The notes under the pieces: model-generated
Databases searched by the model: none
The model's input: the letters and a program-made list of their open reading frames with translations, nothing else
Told to the model about the DNA's origin: nothing
Shown: positions 5,695 through 9,694 of the stretch, one piece after another
Position numbering within the stretch: position 1 is the first letter of the stretch
Layout of the letters: each line of letters opens with the position of its first letter
Assembly (NCBI GenBank): GCA_050115015.1
Contig: JASFRI010000147.1
Coordinates: 1-9,694 of the forward strand
Reading direction: 5' to 3'
Source: JASFRI01 sp050115015
Lineage (GTDB): Bacteria > Acidobacteriota > Polarisedimenticolia > CBDVAL01
Length of the DNA stretch: 9,694 nucleotides
Made by a program: the position numbers and the translations under genes

Positions 5695-6817
5695 CCGTCC
5701 GGAGGATCAGCTCCACGAGGCGTCCCGAGGCGCAGCGGAAGCGCACCTCCACGCCTTCCCTCCGGTAGACCAGGCTCTCCACGGTCCTTCCCTCCACGGT
5801 GGTCTCCGCCAGCCGCTCGGCGGGACGCCCCTCCGCCGGGGGGATCCCGAGGCAGGACGTGCGGGCCCGGAGGCCGGAGCGCGTGCGCCAGGGCGCGGGC
5901 TCCCAGGTACCGGTCGGATCGTCGAACACGTAGCGGATCTCCTCGACCGTACCGTCCTCGCCGAGGCGGACCTCGACACCCCGACCCCGGAGGCGGAGGC
6001 TGATCGGCTCCCCCTCGCCACGCTCGGCGGTCGCGACCTCCTCCGGGGGGGGGCGCCTTCCCAGGATGAGCCCCGCCGGCCCGCCCCGGTCCAGCTCGAT
6101 CACCTCCGGCTCCTCACCGGCCGGCGGCGAGGCGGCGGGGGCCTCCGCTTCCGGCACGAGGACATCGGGACCGCCCGGCGGCGGGGGGGCAGAATCGAGC
6201 TCCGAGGACGGGTGCGCCCCCTCGGCGCCGGGGGGTAAGGGCGTATCCGGAGCTTCCGCCTGGTGCCCCGGAGAGGGTCCGGGCGCCGGGGACGGGCCCG
6301 CCCCGTCATCACCGGTCGGTCGGGGCGCTGCCGGAGCCTCCGCCGGGGCCTCCCTGGCACCTTCGTTCGGCGGGGGAGGAGGTTCGGGCTCGGGCGGCCG
6401 GTCCTCCTCCCCGCCGGGACGTTCCCGGGAGGGGGGCTCCGGGTCCGGGGGATAGAACTCGAGGCTGGCGACGAGCCAGCACGCCACCGGCTTGCCATCG
6501 AGACGGGCGGGCTCGTAGCGCCAGTGCCGGACCGCCGCCACGGCGGCCATCCGGAGCAGCTCGCCGCGGTAAGGGGCCCGGAGGGGCTGAACCTGCTCCA
6601 CGTTCCCGTGGGCGTCCACGAGGATCCGGAGGATCACCCGTCCCTCGACCCCGGAACCCAGCGCCTGCTCCGGATAGGGGGGCTCCTCCCCGTCGACCAG
6701 CCGGGGGGAGGTCACACCGGGATCCCCGGCCTGGAAGGGCTCCCCTGCCGGAGCCTCCGGGGCGGCGGCGAGGAACGCCACGAGGGTGAGGAGGAGGCTG
6801 CAGTGGCGAGCCTGCAT
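5684..6817 (-). CDS. Exported protein with TonB_C domain, Pro-rich linker and unknown C-terminal domain
   Basis: A 377-residue protein. A signal peptide (residues 1 to about 25, cut near P-A-G or earlier) is followed directly by a TonB C-terminal-like domain at about 36-122: P-P-Y-P-E-Q-A, then G-R-V-I-L-R-I-L-V-D-A-H-G-N-V, then A-V-R-H-W-R-Y-E-P-A-R-L-D-G-K-P-V. Next comes a Pro/Glu/Gly/Ala-rich, probably disordered region (122-260) and a C-terminal domain (about 265-377) of alternating strands with two cysteines (C322, C362) that could form a disulfide. In classical TonB the order is membrane anchor, Pro-rich rod, TonB_C; here the domain comes first and no lasting anchor is seen, so energy transduction is doubtful. 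It is the last gene of the run starting with the SurA-like gene, 87 nt after bS21. Its stop lies inside the kinase gene's 3' end (11-bp convergent overlap). Confidence 0.85.
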   Translation of the reverse strand: MQARHCSLLLTLVAFLAAAPEAPAGEPFQAGDPGVTSPRLVDGEEPPYPEQALGSGVEGRVILRILVDAHGNVEQVQPLRAPYRGELLRMAAVAAVRHWRYEPARLDGKPVACWLVASLEFYPPDPEPPSRERPGGEEDRPPEPEPPPPPNEGAREAPAEAPAAPRPTGDDGAGPSPAPGPSPGHQAEAPDTPLPPGAEGAHPSSELDSAPPPPGGPDVLVPEAEAPAASPPAGEEPEVIELDRGGPAGLILGRRPPPEEVATAERGEGEPISLRLRGRGVEVRLGEDGTVEEIRYVFDDPTGTWEPAPWRTRSGLRARTSCLGIPPAEGRPAERLAETTVEGRTVESLVYRREGVEVRFRCASGRLVELILRTVTP

Positions 6818-6904
6818 CGTTCCCGTGGCTCCCGGTCGCCGCGGACTCCACGCCGCGCGCCGGGGAAATTCCGGCCCGGGGGTGTCGCCGTCGACCGTCG
6901 GCGG

Positions 6905-7321
6905 CTAGCGGCGCCGCCGGGCGGCCTTGCGGCGTCGTTTCGCCGCCTCGCGCTGCTTGCGCTTGCGGCGCTCGCTTGGTTTCTCGAAGAACCGGCGACG
7001 GCGCAGCTCCTTGAACAGGCCCTCCCGCTCGATCCGCTTGCGGAACTGCCGGATGGCCCGCTCGATGTCCCCCTCGACGCGAACCCCACGGCCGCGCGGC
7101 CGCCGGCCCCGGTCGTCCCGGCCGCCCGACCGATCCCCCCCCGAGGAGCGGTCGCGATCCCCTCCCGAGGAGCGGTCGCGATCGCGCCGATCCCGGTCGC
7201 GGTTGCGGTCTCGGTCCCGGTCGCGGTCCTGACTGCGATCCCGATCGTGCTCGCGATGGTCGGTGCGCTCCGTCGCGGAACGCCCCTGGGGCTCAGCTTC
7301 GCTGCGTGTGTCGGCGGACAT
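6905..7321 (-). CDS. rpsU: Ribosomal protein bS21 with an N-terminal Arg-Asp repeat extension
   Basis: A 138-residue protein. Residues 80-138 are a recognisable bS21: V-E-G-D-I-E-R-A-I-R-Q-F-R-K-R-I-E-R-E-G, then the signature L-R-R-R-R-F-F-E-K-P-S-E-R-R-K-R-K and a basic tail. bS21 sits on the 30S platform near the anti-Shine-Dalgarno end of 16S rRNA and normally has about 55-70 residues with almost no leader. Here about 79 extra residues precede it, dominated by RD/DR dipeptides, with two copies of an 8-residue unit (R-D-R-S-S-G-G-D). The extension contains no internal Met, Leu or start-type Val codon (the first valines are GTT and GTC), so no short form can be started in frame at a usual codon. 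The ATG at 7321 has GAGG upstream and lies inside the preceding zinc-ribbon gene (29-bp overlap), suggesting translational coupling. Confidence 0.9.
   Translation of the reverse strand: MSADTRSEAEPQGRSATERTDHREHDRDRSQDRDRDRDRNRDRDRRDRDRSSGGDRDRSSGGDRSGGRDDRGRRPRGRGVRVEGDIERAIRQFRKRIEREGLFKELRRRRFFEKPSERRKRKQREAAKRRRKAARRRR
7140..7187 (-). repeat. 24-nt tandem repeat, two units, inside the bS21 extension
   Basis: The first 20 nt of the unit (plus strand, CCCGAGGAGCGGTCGCGATC) occurs identically at 7140-7159 and 7164-7183, a period of 24 nt that keeps the frame. It encodes the doubled R-D-R-S-S-G-G-D unit. Around it, at about 7183-7260, looser GATC/GGTC-type hexamers encode the (Arg-Asp)n tract. 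Confidence 0.85.
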
Positions 7322-7517
7322 CGTTCGGCCTCGCTGTTCCAGGGCTCCCCCTTCGTCCCCGTACGGGGATCCGATCGAGAAGCAGTTCGTCCTTCTTGCG
7401 CCGGCGATGACAGGGTGGGCAGAAGACCCGCCGTCCCTGGCTCGGCCGGAAAGGGACCAGAGCCGCCATGCCGCAATCGCTGCAGAGGATCACATGTTCC
7501 TCGCTCTCACGCTGCAT
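7293..7517 (-). CDS. Small CxxC-x17-CxxC zinc-ribbon protein
   Basis: A 74-residue protein. C12-S-D-C15 and C33-P-P-C36 are separated by exactly 17 residues, and G-M-A-A-L-V-P-F-R-P between them matches the known small CxxC-x17-CxxC domain family (typically C-x-D-C-G, V-P-F-x-P, R-x-V-x-C-x-x-C). Four cysteines should bind one zinc ion. The C-terminal half is basic (R-R-R-K-K, R-G-R-R), compatible with nucleic-acid or ribosome binding, but the family has no established function. The ATG at 7517 has GAGG 4 nt upstream and a longer GGGAGGGAGGG just before. It starts 23 nt after the SurA-like gene and its last 29 bp overlap the start of bS21, so it is very likely co-translated with that ribosomal protein. 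Confidence 0.82.
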   Translation of the reverse strand: MQRESEEHVILCSDCGMAALVPFRPSQGRRVFCPPCHRRRKKDELLLDRIPVRGRRGSPGTARPNDVRRHTQRS

Positions 7518-7540
7518 GGTGCCTCATCCCTCCCTCCCGG

Positions 7541-8554
7541 TCAGGATTGTCCGTTCTCCTGGTGCAGGAGGATCTCGATCTCCGCCTGCGCCCTGAGTCC
7601 GTCGATAAAGCCGCGAACCGCTTCCGGGGTTTTCGCGTCCCGCAGCTGCTCCTCGATGAGCGGTCGCGCGCCCTCGAGCGTCATCGTGCCCCCCTCCTTC
7701 CGCTCGAGGACCTCGATGATATGATACCCGTAGTCGGTGGCCACTACATCGCTGATCTCGCCCACGGGCGTGGAGAAGGCCACAACCTCGAAGGGGCCGG
7801 CAACCTGTTCCCGGTGCAACCAGCCCAGATCCCCGCCATTCGCCGCCGCGGCGTCCTCGGACAGCGTCACCGCCAGTTCCTCGAACGGCTCCCCCTTGGC
7901 GAGCCGAGCCCTGATCGCGTCGATCCGGCTCCGCGCATCGGCCCGCTCCTCCTCCGTCATGTCCGGCCGGAGCTGGATGAAGATATGGCGGGCATGCACC
8001 TGCTCGTCTCGGGAGAAGTCGTCCCGGTGCTCCTCGTAGTAGCGCCGGATCTCCTCCTCGGTGAAGGTCATCTTCGCGAAGACCTCGGCCTCGATCACCT
8101 TCTCCGCCGTGATCTGCTGGCTCGTCAGGCGCCGCAGCTCCGGCTCGGTCATGCTCTGCACCGTGAGCATGAGCCGGAAGTCCTCCGGAGTTCCGGCCTG
8201 GGCCCGGAGATCCGCCATGCGTGCGTCGATCTCGTCGATCGTCGCCATTAGGTCGAGGTCCCGGCCACGCTGCTCCACCAGGCGTGTCGCGATCATCCGA
8301 TCCAGGACCGTATCCTGGATCTGCGGGATCGTCATGCCGGAATCGGGCCCGAGCCGGTTCGCGCGGACGTACTGGTTCACCGCCCGGCTCAACTCGTAGA
8401 GGGAGATCTCCTCGCCGTTGACCCGGGCGACCAGGCGCCCCGACGCCGTCGATTCCTCGGGCGTGGGTTCCTGCTGGGCACCGACGGCCGCAGCGAGGCA
8501 CGACATGGCCAGCAACGCCACGGCCGACCCGTGCAGGACTGTCCGTATCTTCAT
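7541..8554 (-). CDS. SurA/PrsA-like periplasmic parvulin-type peptidyl-prolyl cis-trans isomerase
   Basis: A 337-residue protein with a Sec signal peptide (core 6-22, likely cut after V24-G25-A26). C19 is not in a proper lipobox, so a soluble periplasmic protein is more likely than a lipoprotein. Residues about 40-175 form the SurA N-terminal-type chaperone region (A-R-V-N-G-E-E-I-S-L-Y-E-L onward, helix-rich). One parvulin domain at about 185-285 shows H187-A-R-H-I-F-I, the G-G-D-L-G-W motif at 240-245, F-S-T-P-V-G-E-I-S-D-V and D-Y-G-Y-H-I-I-E-V. A final helix segment (290-325) returns to the chaperone part. SurA of E. coli has two parvulin domains; this has one, like PrsA or the short SurA-like proteins of many phyla. 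The role is folding of exported and outer-membrane proteins. It is the first gene of the minus-strand run and its ATG lacks a Shine-Dalgarno site. Confidence 0.92.
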   Translation of the reverse strand: MKIRTVLHGSAVALLAMSCLAAAVGAQQEPTPEESTASGRLVARVNGEEISLYELSRAVNQYVRANRLGPDSGMTIPQIQDTVLDRMIATRLVEQRGRDLDLMATIDEIDARMADLRAQAGTPEDFRLMLTVQSMTEPELRRLTSQQITAEKVIEAEVFAKMTFTEEEIRRYYEEHRDDFSRDEQVHARHIFIQLRPDMTEEERADARSRIDAIRARLAKGEPFEELAVTLSEDAAAANGGDLGWLHREQVAGPFEVVAFSTPVGEISDVVATDYGYHIIEVLERKEGGTMTLEGARPLIEEQLRDAKTPEAVRGFIDGLRAQAEIEILLHQENGQS

Positions 8555-8564
8555 CGAAGACCGG

Positions 8565-8594
8565 ATCTTACAGGACCCGATCCCGGCTTTGCAA
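8565..8594 (-). promoter_or_regulatory. Promoter of the SurA-like gene, giving an almost leaderless transcript
   Basis: Read on the minus strand: TTGCAA (8594-8589), an 18-nt spacer and TAAGAT (8570-8565). The start point would fall near 8558, about 4 nt before the ATG at 8554. No ribosome site precedes that ATG, which fits a leaderless or near-leaderless mRNA. Confidence 0.45.
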
Positions 8595-8600
8595 CCGGGA
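8581..8600. promoter_or_regulatory. Inverted repeat over the SurA-gene -35 box
   Basis: TCCCGG (8581-8586) and CCGGGA (8595-8600) are perfect 6-bp arms around CTTTGCAA, which contains the TTGCAA -35 hexamer. It could be an operator or simply a GC-rich hairpin. Confidence 0.3.
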
Positions 8601-8643
8601 AGGGACGATCTCGTTAGGGGGGGATCGCGGGAGCGAATACCCC

Positions 8644-8649
8644 TATAAT
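8644..8649 (+). promoter_or_regulatory. Perfect TATAAT -10 box, leaderless start of the DUF3108 gene
   Basis: TATAAT ends 6 nt before the ATG at 8656, so the expected start point is the A of the start codon itself. No good -35 hexamer lies 16-18 nt upstream. The only purine site, AGGA at 8651-8654, is 1 nt from the ATG and too close to work as a Shine-Dalgarno. TAGGGG (8615-8620) and CCCCTA (8640-8645) form an inverted repeat touching the -10 box. Confidence 0.6.
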
Positions 8650-8655
8650 CAGGAA

Positions 8656-9405
8656 ATGAACCGCGTTCTGGCTTTGGCCGGCCTCCTCCTCCTGGCGTCG
8701 GCCTCCCCGGTCCCCGCGGAGGACTCCCCCCGGCCCGGCGAACGGCTGGAGTTCCTGGTGGACCTCGGCCCGATCCACGAGGCGGCCCGGGCCAGCGTCG
8801 AGGTGTTCCCGCCCGCCGCGGGCGGTCCGGGGGATCTCCGCCTGCGCGGCGAGGCGGAGGCGGGGCCCCTGCTGGCGCTCATCTACCCTTTCCATTACGT
8901 CCTCCTGTCCACCGCCCGGGTGGCGAGGATGATGCCCATGCACTCCAGCCGCCAGATGGACGAGAACGGAGCCAGCCTCTTCCAGACACTGCGGTTCGAC
9001 CACCGCACCGGCAGCGTCCGCGTGACCGGGCCCACCGGCGACCCCGGCGGCTTCACGATGCCGATCCGCCGGGACACCAGGGACCTGATGACCGCGCTGT
9101 TCCACGCGCGCTACCTGCGAGACGGAAGCACGACGTTCTCGGTGTTCGAGAACCGTCTCTACGAGGTGCATCTCCGGAGGGTGGCGAACGAGGAGATCCA
9201 GGTTCCCGCCGGGCGGTTCCCCGCGGTACGCTATGCCGTCAGCGCGGACGGCGGGGAAGAGGAACCGCCCGCGCGGGAGATCCGGCTGTGGCTGTCGGCG
9301 GACGCACGACGGCTTCCCCTGCGCCTGGAGGCGGGGACACTGCTCGGACCGCTGGTGGCCGAGTTGCAGTCCTGGCACGAGCCGCCCGCACCCGCGGGCG
9401 AGTGA
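8656..9405 (+). CDS. DUF3108-type exported protein
   Basis: A 249-residue protein with a signal peptide (core 5-17, likely cut after V19-P20-A21). The mature part matches the DUF3108 pattern in order: G-E-R-L-E-F-L-V-D-L-G near the start, a strand with R-A-S-V-E-V, then L-R-F-D-H-R-T-G-S-V, the D-T-R-D-L-M-T-A-L-F-H-A-R-Y-L helix, F-S-V-F-E-N-R-L-Y-E-V, the P-A-G-R-F-P-A-V-R-Y turn, and the closing R-L-W-L-S-A-D-A-R-R-L-P-L-R-L-E. Family members are periplasmic beta-rich proteins of unknown biochemical function. The ATG at 8656 is the only reasonable start and appears leaderless. It diverges from the SurA-like foldase gene and is followed 14 nt later by the phosphatase-superfamily gene, probably in one operon. 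Confidence 0.88.
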   Translation: MNRVLALAGLLLLASASPVPAEDSPRPGERLEFLVDLGPIHEAARASVEVFPPAAGGPGDLRLRGEAEAGPLLALIYPFHYVLLSTARVARMMPMHSSRQMDENGASLFQTLRFDHRTGSVRVTGPTGDPGGFTMPIRRDTRDLMTALFHARYLRDGSTTFSVFENRLYEVHLRRVANEEIQVPAGRFPAVRYAVSADGGEEEPPAREIRLWLSADARRLPLRLEAGTLLGPLVAELQSWHEPPAPAGE

Positions 9406-9419
9406 GGTCCCTGGCCACG

Positions 9420-9694
9420 ATGCATCGACCGAAAGCGCGGTTCCGCCCAGGTCCCTGGATCCTCGCCATCGCCGCCGGCTGGGCCCTGGCCACCCCGGCC
9501 CTGGCGTACATCGGTCCCGGAGCGGGATTCGCGGCCATCGGGTCGGTGCTGGCGCTACTGCTGGCGATGATCGCCGGCTTCCTGACGCTGCTGACGTGGC
9601 CGTTCCGGATGCTGGTGACCTGGCTGCGAGGGCGCAAGACTTACTCCCGCGCCCTGGTGAAGAGGACGGTGATCCTCGGCCTGGACGGACTTGA
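9420..9694 (+). CDS. Membrane-anchored alkaline phosphatase superfamily protein, N-terminal part (3' end outside window)
   Basis: An open frame from the ATG at 9420 runs without a stop to the window edge (91 complete codons). The N-terminus has a signal-like segment (about 13-29, ending A-L-A) followed by Y-I-G-P-G-A-G-F and a second hydrophobic stretch (about 36-60), then a basic juxtamembrane part (R-G-R-K, R-A-L-V-K-R). The visible end reads V-I-L-G-L-D-G-L, the first strand of the alkaline phosphatase/type I phosphodiesterase fold, where the Asp is a metal ligand. The catalytic domain would lie beyond the window. Substrate cannot be judged. GAGG lies 12 nt before the ATG and the upstream DUF3108 gene ends 14 nt earlier, so co-transcription is likely. 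Confidence 0.75.
   Translation, partial: MHRPKARFRPGPWILAIAAGWALATPALAYIGPGAGFAAIGSVLALLLAMIAGFLTLLTWPFRMLVTWLRGRKTYSRALVKRTVILGLDGL

Noticed and set aside
6818..6904. Terminator or promoter between bS21 and the TonB_C gene
   Set aside because: Short inverted repeats (CGCCG/CGGCG) exist but no T run and no credible -35/-10 pair, so read-through in one operon is simpler.
6263..8251. Long plus-strand open frame of 662 codons
   Set aside because: It lies antisense to the TonB_C, bS21, zinc-ribbon and SurA-like genes, which all have recognisable domains. Its composition is that of a shadow frame in GC-rich DNA.
9233..9694. Open frame across the 3' end of the DUF3108 gene into the last gene
   Set aside because: It is out of frame with both recognised genes and is basic low-complexity sequence; the frame starting at 9420 has membrane segments and the LGLDGL motif.

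Overview
The window is about 9.7 kb of uniformly GC-rich DNA, dense with protein genes and carrying three tRNA genes. The gene content points to a free-living, Gram-negative (two-membrane) bacterium: a TonB-type C-terminal domain, a SurA-like periplasmic foldase, a probable outer-membrane beta-barrel, a lipoprotein, several signal peptides, a BolA/CGFS-glutaredoxin pair and a large hybrid histidine kinase. An uncultured high-GC lineage such as Acidobacteriota, Myxococcota or a related candidate phylum would fit. The lineage is an inference; no rRNA or taxonomic marker here settles it. I see no insertion sequence, phage gene, CRISPR array or restriction system.

Region 1 (1-620, + strand): the end of a BolA-family gene, then a monothiol CGFS glutaredoxin, then tRNA-Ser(UGA) only 4 nt after the glutaredoxin stop, then a T-run terminator. 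BolA and CGFS glutaredoxin are known partners in Fe-S and iron handling.

Region 2 (621-2554, + strand): small exported proteins alternate with single tRNAs: a secreted protein of unknown function, tRNA-Ser(GCU), a small lipoprotein, tRNA-Gln(CUG) with a good promoter, and a small outer-membrane beta-barrel protein.

Region 3 (2577-5694): a PilZ-domain gene on the minus strand and an 850-residue hybrid sensor kinase (6 TM, GAF, PAS, HisKA, ATPase, receiver) on the plus strand, fired from back-to-back promoters whose -35 boxes form a perfect inverted repeat. This looks like a signalling pair, but co-regulation is inferred only from promoter geometry.

Region 4 (5684-8554, minus strand): an apparent operon in transcription order SurA/PrsA-like peptidyl-prolyl isomerase, CxxC-x17-CxxC zinc-ribbon protein, ribosomal protein bS21 and a periplasmic TonB_C-domain protein. 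The bS21 carries a striking N-terminal Arg-Asp repeat extension of about 79 residues, the most unusual item in the window. The last gene overlaps the end of the kinase gene tail to tail.

Region 5 (8571-9694, + strand): a DUF3108-type exported protein, diverging from the foldase gene, with a perfect TATAAT placed so that the transcript should be leaderless; then the start of a membrane-anchored alkaline-phosphatase-superfamily gene that runs off the window.

No obvious dedicated new system such as a defence island was found. The best leads are the RD-repeat bS21, the paired leaderless promoters, and the palindromic PilZ/kinase promoter region.
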